In this document: positions 50,228-58,638 of the stretch, one piece after another
Layout of the letters: every line of letters begins with the position of its first letter
How positions within the stretch are numbered: the stretch's first letter is position 1
Notes under the pieces: generated by a model
The model's database searches: none
What the model was told of the DNA's origin: nothing
The model's input: only the letters and a program-made list of their open reading frames with translations
Made by a program: the position numbers and the translations under genes
Origin: Chitinophaga oryzae
GTDB lineage: Bacteria > Bacteroidota > Bacteroidia > Chitinophagales > Chitinophagaceae
NCBI RefSeq assembly: GCF_012516375.2
Contig: NZ_CP051204.2
Coordinates: 3,596,001 to 3,660,000, forward strand
Reading direction: 5' to 3'
Length of the DNA stretch: 64,000 nt

Positions 50228-51925
50228 CTAGTTTTTCTTCACCGGTCTCATCTTCGCTTTATGTTGTTTTTTCTTCACGTTTTCGCCTTTGATGGTAGCT
50301 GCCAGTTTCAAGGCTTCGTAGGTATTCACGACACCGCCGCTGATAGAGAGGTCGGTGAAGTCAATTTTTTCGTCCTGTGAGCCGGGTTTGTTGACTTCTT
50401 TGTTGCCATCGGGGAGCGGCGTAGCGCTCTTTTCGAGGATGTATTTCAGCTGGCGTGCGCTCAGCTCAGGGTAGTAGGAGAGCACGAGGGCTGCAACGCC
50501 GGTTACTACGGGTGCTGCCATGCTGGTGCCGCTGGCGCTGCCATATTTATTGCCGCCGGGGATGGTAGAATAGATCTGTACGCCGGGGGCGAAGAGGTCT
50601 ACATTTTTTTTGCCGTAGTTGGAGAAGCTGGCCACTTTATCGGGTGCCATTCCGTGACTGGAGGCGCCTACGGTGATGTAGTTGTCAGCACGGGGGCTGC
50701 CGTCAGCAAAGTCAGGGTTCGGGTAGTTGGGCACGGAATCGTTGTTGGCGCCGTCGTTGCCGGCCGCATGTACCAGCAGTACGCCTTTCTTCTGTGCGTA
50801 TTTAACCGCTTCGTCCACCCATTCTTTGTGCGGGGAGTAGGGTTTGCCGAAGCTCATATTGATGATCTGGGCGCCGTTGTCTACCGCATAGCGGATAGCG
50901 AGGGCCACGTCTTTATCTCTTTCGTCGCCGTCCGGTACCGCTTTTACCGCCATGATGCGGACATTGTCGGCCACGCCGTTGATACCTACGCCGTTGTTGC
51001 GCATAGCGCCGATGATACCACTTACGTGCGTGCCGTGGAAGCCGAATTTGCCCATCACGTCATTGTTGCCGTAGTTGGTGTCGGTGATATCGTCGTATTT
51101 ATCGCCTACGATTTGTTCGCGGTTTTGATTCGGCGGTACTTCGGTAGACTCCGCTTTCCTTTTCAGTTCACCCATATAGCCTTCGAATTCCATTTTGAAT
51201 TCACCGAAGGGCAGGGGTTCGTCGCCGGTGCTTTTCAGCAGGCGGGTCATGAAGTTACGTGCCAGCAGTACGTCCTGGTTGGTCGTCTGGATACTGTCGA
51301 GCTGGGCAACGGTAAAATCGTCCTTATTCAGGTACGTCTTCAGGATGTTTTCACATTTGTTGACGTTCTCCTGTAGTTTGGCCATTGTTTTATACTGAAG
51401 CTTGGTCTGGGAGCTGGGCTTTTCTATCTTTTGTTTCAGGCTCTGCCAGGTGGTGTATTCTTTGGAATCTTTGCCCAGTGTGGAATCCGGGTCGCCGTAT
51501 TTGTTTTTGTAGCGGTAATATTCGCGGGTGGCTTCGTCGGAGTCTTCTTTCAGGCTGCCGCCGTCTTTGGCGCCGAGGAAGTTCCAGCCATGAATATCGT
51601 CGATATAGCCGTTTCCGTCGTCGTCTTTGCCGTTGCCGGGGATTTCACGCGGATTGGTCCACAGGATGCCTTTCAGGTCTTCATGAAGGGTGTCAATACC
51701 GGAATCAATCACAGCTACGATCACCGGGGTGCTTTTTTTCCCTTTCAGGATTTCTTTGTAGGCTTTTTCGGTATTAGTGCCGTAAACACTGTCGGTCTCG
51801 TAGTTCAGCAACTGCCAGTTTTTGGGCACCGGGGTTTTACTCTGGGCACTGGATTTCGTTGTAAAAGCAGCCGTCGTCAATGCAACACATGCCAGGACTG
51901 CAACCTCTCGACTAAACAATTTCAT
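50228..51925 (-). CDS. Secreted S8-family serine protease (subtilase)
   Basis: 565 residues with a signal peptide (FSREVAVLACVALTTAAFT). Catalytic triad in standard context: Asp in PVIVAVIDSGIDTLHEDL, His in GFHGTHVSGIIGAM, Ser in SGTSMAAPVVTGVAAL; oxyanion Asn in VHAAGNDG. Between the Asp and His motifs is an insertion of about 190 residues (Lys/Gln-rich helices) not found in simple subtilisins. Periplasmic or secreted; a basic C-terminus (KKKQHKAKMRPVKKN) lacks the usual sorting domain. Confidence 0.94.
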   Translation of the reverse strand: MKLFSREVAVLACVALTTAAFTTKSSAQSKTPVPKNWQLLNYETDSVYGTNTEKAYKEILKGKKSTPVIVAVIDSGIDTLHEDLKGILWTNPREIPGNGKDDDGNGYIDDIHGWNFLGAKDGGSLKEDSDEATREYYRYKNKYGDPDSTLGKDSKEYTTWQSLKQKIEKPSSQTKLQYKTMAKLQENVNKCENILKTYLNKDDFTVAQLDSIQTTNQDVLLARNFMTRLLKSTGDEPLPFGEFKMEFEGYMGELKRKAESTEVPPNQNREQIVGDKYDDITDTNYGNNDVMGKFGFHGTHVSGIIGAMRNNGVGINGVADNVRIMAVKAVPDGDERDKDVALAIRYAVDNGAQIINMSFGKPYSPHKEWVDEAVKYAQKKGVLLVHAAGNDGANNDSVPNYPNPDFADGSPRADNYITVGASSHGMAPDKVASFSNYGKKNVDLFAPGVQIYSTIPGGNKYGSASGTSMAAPVVTGVAALVLSYYPELSARQLKYILEKSATPLPDGNKEVNKPGSQDEKIDFTDLSISGGVVNTYEALKLAATIKGENVKKKQHKAKMRPVKKN

Positions 51926-52240
51926 GTTCTATAATTAATAATTAAAATATCATGATGGGAATAAAGGTATGGAAAATGAGTAAGAACGAGCAGATTTTAA
52001 TGATAAACGCACCATTTGTTGGTTAATTGGGAGAAAATCATATAGATAGCCATTCTTATCTGGTTTTGATAGCTGAACAGTCCTGTTATCCACCCATCAC
52101 AATACTGCTGTTATATTGCGGGGAAAGCCTACCTTTACGCTGGTTCCTTTCTTTTCCTCTATAACGTTCTCTTCCCCAACAGATGCACCTTTCAGGGAAA
52201 TTCCCTGTATTGCTTTCGTTTTGTATTGCCTCATCATTAA
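51926..52240. other. Gene-free stretch upstream of the subtilase
   Basis: About 315 bases. TACCTTTA at 52130-52137 resembles a -7 box facing the broken gene downstream; nothing else recognised. Confidence 0.3.
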
Positions 52241-52781
52241 AACCGATTGTTACGTTGAAAACTGCTATTCCAGCCACCCTGTAGGCTACCGCTGCAGCGG
52301 TTTATGCTACCGGCCCTGGAAAAGTGACGACCGTTATTTTTGTGAATGCAGCGGAGGAAGAAGCGACCCCATCGGCTGGCCTGAGTGAGGAGGGGCAGGA
52401 CCAGACCCGGTTGTTTACCAAGGTACTCCGGCATATTGATGTGACGGCTATTTATATCCTTTACATGAACAAGGCCATGCAGACCGCTGCACCTTTATCG
52501 GAGCTGCGGCAATTGCACCCGGTTTATACTGGGTAACGAAAGATGAAGAGACCCGGGACTGTGTGCTGGACTGCATTGTAAAGCAAAACAAGGGCAAAAC
52601 CATTGTTATTTGCGGTAATCCGGAAAATATTCCGGCCATGGCAAGAACACTTGGCGTGAAGGCAAAATCGGTCAAAGCGCTCTATGACAAAGGATCTGGC
52701 CGGTTTTTGATCGTGGAGGTCCACGGAAATAATAATGCCGTAGCACAAAAGTTGAATATGAATATTCAAAAAAAAGTCTAA
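52240..52781 (+). pseudogene. Broken histidine phosphatase (phosphoglycerate-mutase-like)
   Basis: Three joined pieces read as a PGM-superfamily protein: a secretion-signal-like stretch ending at an in-frame TAG (52282); TTVIFVNAAEEEATP with GLSEEGQDQT and AMQTAAPLSEL in one frame to 52536; then, one frame over from about 52521, WVTKDEETRDCVLDC and KTIVICGNPENIPAMARTLG to 52781. Intact relatives have RHAEK in the first motif and GHS[NT]TIPA in the second; here the Arg-His is replaced by Asn-Ala and the second His by Asn, so it is both frame-broken and missing both catalytic His. Normal length for the family would be about 175 aa. Confidence 0.7.
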
Positions 52782-52860
52782 TATTTATAGTCGGAAGAAT
52801 ATTTGATGGCTTCCCGCTATCGGATATTTTTCTCATAAGCATGGTTTCCGTTTAACGAAA

Positions 52861-52888
52861 AGCGGGGTTCTCTAACCTCGCTACTATT
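52861..52888 (+). terminator. Hairpin after the pseudogene
   Basis: AGCGGGGTT-CTCT-AACCTCGCT (one mismatch), followed by ACTATTTTT. Confidence 0.6.
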
Positions 52889-52889
52889 T

Positions 52890-53125
52890 TTAAAACTTTG
52901 AAACCAGCGGCTGTAAACGTCGATGTATGTAGAGGAAGACCTGTAAGACAGGCTGTATTTTATCAACCGCTTTTAAAATCTGATCAGGGAGGAGCACATC
53001 CTGACATGAAAGTTAAAAGCTCCGGGGCACAGCCTCGGAGCTGCAAAAGGCGAAAGATTAACCACCAATTTGCAAGTAAGTATTTTATTATAGCAGAGGC
53101 GCTTTAACAGGCGCCTCTTTTTTTC
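52890..53125 (+). other. Palindrome cluster, possible structured ncRNA with terminator
   Basis: Several hairpins in series: CCTGT-AAG-ACAGG (~52939), TCAGG..CCTGA (~52983-53005) and AGCTCCG..CGGAGCT (~53018-53042), then an intrinsic terminator AGAGGCGC..GCGCCTCT with seven T (53095-53125). The overlapping 69-codon frame has no protein-like features. Either a cluster of palindromic intergenic repeats or a transcribed RNA. Confidence 0.45.
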
Positions 53126-53126
53126 C

Positions 53127-53216
53127 CCAGGGCTTACGCCTTCAGGGCATACACTCTCAGGGCATACACCCTCAGGGCTTACATCCCCAGGGCTTACGCC
53201 CTGGGTTACGATGTTG
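53127..53216. repeat. GC-rich palindromic repeats, group 4
   Basis: Five degenerate half-units of the type CAGGGCTTACGCC, ending in a complete palindrome CCCAGGGC-TTAC-GCCCTGGG and the inverted ACAAC flank. Confidence 0.7.
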
Positions 53217-53590
53217 TTCAGGTTTTTTCTCATCCAACCTGTTATTTATGCATGGCAGGTCTGCGTACATCCATAACAAATCCATTCTTTAGAAGAAATT
53301 GAACAACATTGTTGCCCCGGGTGTGAGCCCGGGGGTAGGTTATTCAGGTTTTTTCTCATCCAACCTGTTATTTATGCATGGCAGGTCTGCGTACATCCAT
53401 AACAAATCCATTCTTTAGAAGAAATTGAACAACATTGTTGCCCCGGGTGTGAGCCCGGGGGTAGGTTATTCAGGTTTTTTCTCATCCAACCTGTTATTTA
53501 TGCATGGCAGGTCTGCGTACATCCATAACAAATCCATTCTTTAAAAGAAATTGAACAACATTGTAGCCCCGGGCGTGAGCCCGGGGACAC
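53217..53590. repeat. 126-bp tandem direct repeat, three copies
   Basis: Copies start at 53217, 53343 and 53469, exactly 126 bases apart and nearly identical. Each ends in the GC-rich palindrome with its ACAAC flank (for example GAACAACATTGT followed by CCCCGGG..CCCGGGG). The third copy differs by a few bases. Confidence 0.92.
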
Positions 53591-53602
53591 CATATGCAAA
53601 CA

Positions 53603-53635
53603 AAAAGGGCGCATCCGTTCCGGTGCGCCCTTTTG
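53603..53635 (-). terminator. Intrinsic terminator of the lysine-catabolic operon
   Basis: Stem AAAAGGGCGCA with TGCGCCCTTTT around a 10-base loop, 18 bases past the aldehyde dehydrogenase stop. Confidence 0.8.
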
Positions 53636-53652
53636 TTATTTGTCGCTGTTGG

Positions 53653-55182
53653 TTACAGGTCGAATTTAATGCCCTGGGCCAGCGGCAGTTTATCGGAGTA
53701 GTTGATGGTGTTGGTCTGGCGGCGCATGTATGCTTTCCAGGCATCGGAGCCGCTTTCCCTGCCGCCACCGGTTTCTTTTTCACCGCCGAAGGCGCCGCCT
53801 ATTTCTGCACCGGAAGTACCGATGTTGACATTGGCGATGCCGCAGTCTGAGCCGGCGGCAGACAGAAACTGTTCTGCTTCGCGGAGGTTCAGCGTCATGA
53901 TAGCAGAGGAGAGGCCCTGGGGCACGTCGTTCTGCATGGCGATGGCTTCGGTGAGGGTCTGGTATTTCATCACATAGAGGATGGGGGCGAAGGTTTCGTG
54001 CTGTACGATGGCGTAGGTGTTTTCTACGGCAGCGATACAGGGTTTCACATAACAGCCGGATTCGTATCCTGCGCCTTCCAGGACGCCGCCTTCCACGAGG
54101 AAGGTGCCGCCTTGTTCTTTTATCTGTGCAATAGTGCTCAGGTAGGCGTTGACAGCGTCTTTATCGATCAGCGGGCCTACGTGGTTTTTCTCATCCAGCG
54201 GGTTACCGATGCGGAGCTGTGCATAGGCTTTTACCAGTTTAGCGGTAAAGGCATCGTACACGCTTTCGTGGATGATGAGACGGCGGGTGGAGGTGCAGCG
54301 CTGGCCGGCGGTGCCTACCGCGCCAAATACGGCGCCGATGAGGGTCATGTCCAGGTCGGCGTCTTTGGATACGATGATGGCATTGTTACCGCCCAGTTCC
54401 AGCAGGGAGCGGCCCAGGCGCGCTCCTACGGCGGCGCCTACGCTTTTGCCCATGCGGGTGGAGCCGGTCGCGGATACCAGCGGAATACGATGATCGTTAG
54501 CCATCCATTCGCCTGTTTCGCGGCCGCCGGTCACCAGGCAGCAAACGCCCTCCGGTACATTATTGGCCGCGAATACGGTCTCGACTATACGTTGACATGC
54601 CAGGGCGGTCACGGGTGTTTTTTCAGAAGGCTTCCAAATACACACGTTGCCGCAAACCCATGCCAGCATGGAGTTCCAGCTCCATACGGCCACCGGGAAG
54701 TTAAAGGCGGAAATAATAGCGGTAATGCCCAGCGGGTGCCATTGTTCATACATACGGTGGCCGGGGCGTTCTGAGTGCATGCTCAGGCCATAGAGCTGGC
54801 GGGAGAGACCTACGGCGAAATCACAGATATCGATCATTTCCTGTACTTCGCCATAACCTTCCTGCAGGCTTTTACCCATTTCATAGGAAACGAGGCGGCC
54901 CAGCTGTTCTTTATGGGCACGCAGGGCTTCGCCGATCTGGCGCACGATCTCTCCTCTTCTGGGAGCAGGCCACTGGCGCCACGCTTTGAAGGCTTCCTGT
55001 GCTACGGCAATCACAGTGTCATAGTTGCTACGGTCGGCACTCCTCACGGTGGCAATCGTCTTGTTGTCTACCGGCGATACGGACACAATGTCTTCTCCGC
55101 CGGCTTCCAGCCAGTGTTTACCGGTGCTGACGCCGCTCTGCCGCGCGCTGATGCCAAAAGCTTTTAAAATATCATCTGCCAT
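53653..55182 (-). CDS. Aldehyde dehydrogenase, likely alpha-aminoadipic semialdehyde dehydrogenase
   Basis: 509 residues, antiquitin-type ALDH7 features: GGNNAIIVSKDADLD, catalytic Cys in GTAGQRCTSTRRLI, and Glu in LLELGGNN. The characteristic N-terminal antiquitin pattern YFNPATGE is replaced but the overall length and TAGQRC context fit. Would oxidise L-aminoadipate semialdehyde to 2-aminoadipate with NAD. Last gene of a three-gene minus-strand operon with the saccharopine-dehydrogenase-like and DUF1338 genes. Confidence 0.88.
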   Translation of the reverse strand: MADDILKAFGISARQSGVSTGKHWLEAGGEDIVSVSPVDNKTIATVRSADRSNYDTVIAVAQEAFKAWRQWPAPRRGEIVRQIGEALRAHKEQLGRLVSYEMGKSLQEGYGEVQEMIDICDFAVGLSRQLYGLSMHSERPGHRMYEQWHPLGITAIISAFNFPVAVWSWNSMLAWVCGNVCIWKPSEKTPVTALACQRIVETVFAANNVPEGVCCLVTGGRETGEWMANDHRIPLVSATGSTRMGKSVGAAVGARLGRSLLELGGNNAIIVSKDADLDMTLIGAVFGAVGTAGQRCTSTRRLIIHESVYDAFTAKLVKAYAQLRIGNPLDEKNHVGPLIDKDAVNAYLSTIAQIKEQGGTFLVEGGVLEGAGYESGCYVKPCIAAVENTYAIVQHETFAPILYVMKYQTLTEAIAMQNDVPQGLSSAIMTLNLREAEQFLSAAGSDCGIANVNIGTSGAEIGGAFGGEKETGGGRESGSDAWKAYMRRQTNTINYSDKLPLAQGIKFDL

Positions 55183-55205
55183 GGTGGATATATTATCAAC
55201 TAAAA

Positions 55206-56096
55206 TTAGGAACTTTTTTTCGTTTGGGTGGAGTACGTGCTTTCAAAGATCTTGTCGGCATTACCAGCTTCGAAGCCTTCCCGGCGGTGCTCACGACGGA
55301 TTTCGCCTGCCGGAAGGTCTGCAAATGCCGGCAGCACTTTCCTTTCTGCAAATTCCACATAGGAACCGGCGATTTTGGTGGTCTCGCCGCCGGCAAAAGA
55401 AGCCGGTATCATGCCTGCTACGGTAGAGCTTTGCAGCAGGTTGCCATCCGGACTGGTTTTGATTTTGCCGCCGGCATCGTTGAGGATAAAACCGTTTTGT
55501 TCGAGGAACTGGTTGAACTCCGCGATGGTATTGTATCCTGCGGGCAGGTTGTGCACGCTCACCGTAAAATGGTTCAGGTAATAGCGGTTGTAAATCACCC
55601 AGGCAGCGTATTCGCTTTCAGCAGCCAGCGTCTGAAAATCCGCCAGGGTAGGCGTGCGCCAGAGTCCACTGTGCAGGAAGGTGTCCACTGCCTTGCTGTC
55701 GTCCAGGTCGAGGAGAGTTACCGGGTCTGTCTTCACTTCATTGGTGTAACTGGTGATGATGTCCTGTGCCTGCCGGCTCAGGTCTTTCACCCGCAGCTCA
55801 CTGATAAAGATGCGCGGATACTTCGGTAATGGCGGGGCATACCACCATGCGTCCAGCTTCTTGGACGCGAAATAGTAATGGTCCATTTTCGTATAGCCGT
55901 AGTGGAGAAAAATTTTCTCCAGCGACTGTACGCCGAGTTGCGGCACCCCCATGGTACGGAAGGCGATATGATCGTTTTCGATATCTTCCGCTTTCCCGAT
56001 TAATCCATTACGGACCATGGCAGCGATGACTGCTGACACGTCCGGGACCCGCTCCTGGTAACGGCTCATCAGGCCGTTTAATACTTCTTGTAACAT
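55206..56096 (-). CDS. DUF1338 enzyme, 2-oxoadipate dioxygenase/decarboxylase-like (HglS/YdcJ family)
   Basis: 296 residues. Known members convert 2-oxoadipate to 2-hydroxyglutarate with O2 and Fe(II), in lysine catabolism. The expected residues are visible: H-x3-R in NDHIAFRTMG (about residues 45-51), a second His in YYLNHFTVSVHN, and Glu in SYVEFAERK near 260. Shorter than the ~460-aa Pseudomonas enzyme, as is usual in this phylum. It lies between the genes for the lysine-side dehydrogenases. Confidence 0.85.
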   Translation of the reverse strand: MLQEVLNGLMSRYQERVPDVSAVIAAMVRNGLIGKAEDIENDHIAFRTMGVPQLGVQSLEKIFLHYGYTKMDHYYFASKKLDAWWYAPPLPKYPRIFISELRVKDLSRQAQDIITSYTNEVKTDPVTLLDLDDSKAVDTFLHSGLWRTPTLADFQTLAAESEYAAWVIYNRYYLNHFTVSVHNLPAGYNTIAEFNQFLEQNGFILNDAGGKIKTSPDGNLLQSSTVAGMIPASFAGGETTKIAGSYVEFAERKVLPAFADLPAGEIRREHRREGFEAGNADKIFESTYSTQTKKSS

Positions 56097-56138
56097 GGCT
56101 TTTGTTTGAGCTTCCTGCGGCCAGCCTGTGGCTGACTG

Positions 56139-57209
56139 CTAATTATAATACTGAGCAAACCTGTTGCTGATCAGGTCTTTGAAAATCACGTCTTCCTGTT
56201 TAACAAATCCATTGCCCGGCAGCAGGCCTTTGGCGTGGAGGTCTATCACTGCGCAGGCTGCACCGGCGGTGGTCAGCTGGATGGCAGTGAAATCTTTGCC
56301 GCCTACTTCCTGGTTGTAAATCTTACGGGAGTAGGAGCGTTGTACGGATCGGCCGTTGACGGTACCGGACACGGAAACGAATACCAGTACCACGTCCTGC
56401 GGGGTGAAAGGTATGCTATCTTCCATAATATCCTTCAGTACGTCGCGTTTTTTATTGAGTTTCAGCTCATTGAGTAATATCTTCATCAGCTGGCAGTGTC
56501 CAGGATACCTTACTGTTTTATAGTCGAGGTTGTATACTTTGCCATCCAGTATTTCCGCGAGGGCAGAGAGGCCGCCGGAAGTGTTGAAGGCTTCGTATTC
56601 TATGCCGTCGAGCGCAAAGCGTTCGTAGCCTTCGAGCGGCATTACTTCCTTGCGTTCGCCTTCGTAGATGGCGTCGCAGGGGTTGCAGTATTCATTGATC
56701 AGACCATCGGTGCTCCAGGTGAGGTTGTACATCAGGCTGTTGGTCGGGAACTGAGGCAGGGCGCCTACACGCAGCTTCACGGAGTCGAGCGTATCGAACT
56801 GTTTGGCGATGTCATAAGCGGCGATGCTGATGAAGCCCGGCGCCAGTCCGCATTGCGGCATAAAGCTCACTTCCGCGTTCTGTGCAATTTCGCGGATAGC
56901 GTTGGTGGTGGCCACGTCTTCGGTCAGGTCGAAGTAGTGGGTTTTAGCTTTGGCGGCAGCCGCAGCGATTTTTACGTTCAAAAAGAAAGGGCAGGCGCTC
57001 AGTACCATGTCCTGCTCCGTGAGGGCGGTTTCCAGGGCAGCGGCATCGTTAACGTCCAGCTTTGCTTTACGGATGTTGCCGTCAGTACATTTGTCCAGCA
57101 ATGCCTGGTTGGCGTCGGCCAGGGTCACCTGGTAGTCGCCTGACTGTTGTAACAGGAATGCTGCTGTTTCGCCGATCTTGCCGGCGCCGATGATCATTAC
57201 ACGTTTCAT
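56139..57209 (-). CDS. Saccharopine-dehydrogenase-family oxidoreductase (lysine 6-dehydrogenase-like)
   Basis: 356 residues. N-terminal Rossmann motif VMIIGAGKIGETAAFLLQQSG; QCGLAPGFISIAAYDIAKQF and NTSGGLSALAEIL in the catalytic part, as in saccharopine reductases and lysine 6-dehydrogenase. Length fits lysine 6-dehydrogenase or the NAD(P)-saccharopine dehydrogenase of short type. First gene of the operon; would feed aminoadipate semialdehyde to the following dehydrogenase. The aminotransferase for 2-aminoadipate is not in the window. Confidence 0.85.
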   Translation of the reverse strand: MKRVMIIGAGKIGETAAFLLQQSGDYQVTLADANQALLDKCTDGNIRKAKLDVNDAAALETALTEQDMVLSACPFFLNVKIAAAAAKAKTHYFDLTEDVATTNAIREIAQNAEVSFMPQCGLAPGFISIAAYDIAKQFDTLDSVKLRVGALPQFPTNSLMYNLTWSTDGLINEYCNPCDAIYEGERKEVMPLEGYERFALDGIEYEAFNTSGGLSALAEILDGKVYNLDYKTVRYPGHCQLMKILLNELKLNKKRDVLKDIMEDSIPFTPQDVVLVFVSVSGTVNGRSVQRSYSRKIYNQEVGGKDFTAIQLTTAGAACAVIDLHAKGLLPGNGFVKQEDVIFKDLISNRFAQYYN

Positions 57210-57563
57210 AATCTATTGGAATTATTAATTATACGCAGATACTGGCTGAAACGTACGCACAGTATGCCCGCTCTTATACAAGAGGACAACACCTGGTAAA
57301 ATTTACCAAGTTTGCAGGGCATAATCCGGCATTATATAAAATAAATACCGGTACGGCCGTTACAGCACAACAGAAACTCCCGACAGGGAGATGCCTAAAA
57401 AATATGTTCAGGGAAAAATATTACCTGCCTTTCCAACTCATGGCACATGGGAGCAGGTGCTCCGCAGATAGGAGAGAAGAGAGAGTTGTATGTTTAACAG
57501 GTAATTCATTGATGATAATGAAAGAGCTAATATAGGGAAAATTTTCTTTCCCGCAAAGGGAAG
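57210..57563. other. Gene-free stretch upstream of the lysine operon
   Basis: About 350 bases. No recognised promoter match or ORF; it must hold the operon promoter. Confidence 0.3.
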
Positions 57564-57730
57564 TTCTCGCAAAGCACGCAAAGGAGCAAAGAACGCAAAG
57601 ATTTTTTTAAGTTTAAATAAGAAAGCAAAGGAGCGAAGATCAATTCGATTTGATCTCCGCTCCTTTGCTTTCTCTGCTCGCTTATATTATATTCTTTGCG
57701 TTCTTTGCTCCTTTGCGTGCTTTGCGAGAA
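57564..57730. repeat. Stop-anchored nested inverted repeat, arm family B
   Basis: Perfect 38-base arms (57564-57601 with 57693-57730), sequence family TCTCGCAAAG. Inner near-perfect 23-bp stem (57621-57643 with 57651-57673). The element ends 15 bases from the panB stop codon; upstream neighbour is a start, not a stop, so it belongs to panB. Confidence 0.9.
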
Positions 57731-57745
57731 ACTCCTTGGCAAGCG

Positions 57746-58561
57746 CTAATATTGTTCGTTGTCGTTCGGAAAATCCTTTGTTTTCACATCTTTGATGTAA
57801 GCCTGCGTGGCGCCATAGATCTCGGTATAGAGGTCCAGGTAGCGGCGGAGGAAACGGGGCTTAAATTCTTTGTTGATGCCCAGCATGTCGTGCATTACCA
57901 GCACCTGGCCGTCCACGTATTTACCGGCGCCGATACCGATAATGGGTATGTGTACCGCTTCGGCCACTTCTTTGGCAAGGGTGGCGGGAATCTTCTCCAG
58001 TACGATGGCAAAGCAACCGGCTTCCTGCAGCAGTTTGGCGTCGGCGATGAGTTTTTTCGCTTCGGCTTCTTCTGTAGCGCGTACGGCGTAGGTTCCGAAT
58101 TTATAGATGGACTGCGGTGTGAGGCCCAGGTGGCCCATCACTGGCACGCCGGCAGAAATAATTCTTTTCACGGACTCGATGATCTCTTCGCCGCCTTCTA
58201 TTTTGATGCCATGGGCGCCGGTTTCCTTCATGATGCGGATGGCGGAGCTCAGGGCCTCTTTGGAATTGCCCTGGTAGGAGCCAAAAGGCAGGTCTACCAC
58301 CACAAAGCAGCGTTTGATGGCGCGTATCACGGATGATGCGTGGTAGATCATCTGATCGAGCGTAATAGGCAGCGTTGTTTCATGGCCAGCCATCACGTTG
58401 GAGGCGGAGTCGCCTACCAGGATGATGTCTATTCCGGCATCGTCAAATATTTTGGCCATGGAGAAATCATAGGCTGTAAGCATGGAGATCTTCTCTCCGT
58501 CGACTTTCATCTTCTGTAAAACATGCGTGGTAATGCGCTTTGCTTCCTTATGCACAGACAT
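57746..58561 (-). CDS. panB: 3-methyl-2-oxobutanoate hydroxymethyltransferase
   Basis: 271 residues. First step of pantothenate synthesis (ketopantoate from ketoisovalerate and methylene-THF). Motifs: [28 protein letters not shown] with metal Asp residues, [20 protein letters not shown] at the C-terminal part. panD and panC lie 5 kb away on the same strand. Confidence 0.97.
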   Translation of the reverse strand: MSVHKEAKRITTHVLQKMKVDGEKISMLTAYDFSMAKIFDDAGIDIILVGDSASNVMAGHETTLPITLDQMIYHASSVIRAIKRCFVVVDLPFGSYQGNSKEALSSAIRIMKETGAHGIKIEGGEEIIESVKRIISAGVPVMGHLGLTPQSIYKFGTYAVRATEEAEAKKLIADAKLLQEAGCFAIVLEKIPATLAKEVAEAVHIPIIGIGAGKYVDGQVLVMHDMLGINKEFKPRFLRRYLDLYTEIYGATQAYIKDVKTKDFPNDNEQY

Positions 58562-58638
58562 AGCAGTGTTGTTTTATATCAATAATTCCTCAAAGGTTAT
58601 GATATAAAAAGAAAAAAGGAAAATTATTTTATGTGTGG

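Noticed and set aside
52898..53107. 69-codon frame
   Set aside because: Covers hairpins and ends at a terminator stem; no protein-like pattern. Treated as palindrome cluster or RNA.
53217..53590. CRISPR-like array
   Set aside because: 126-bp units are identical throughout, without spacers.
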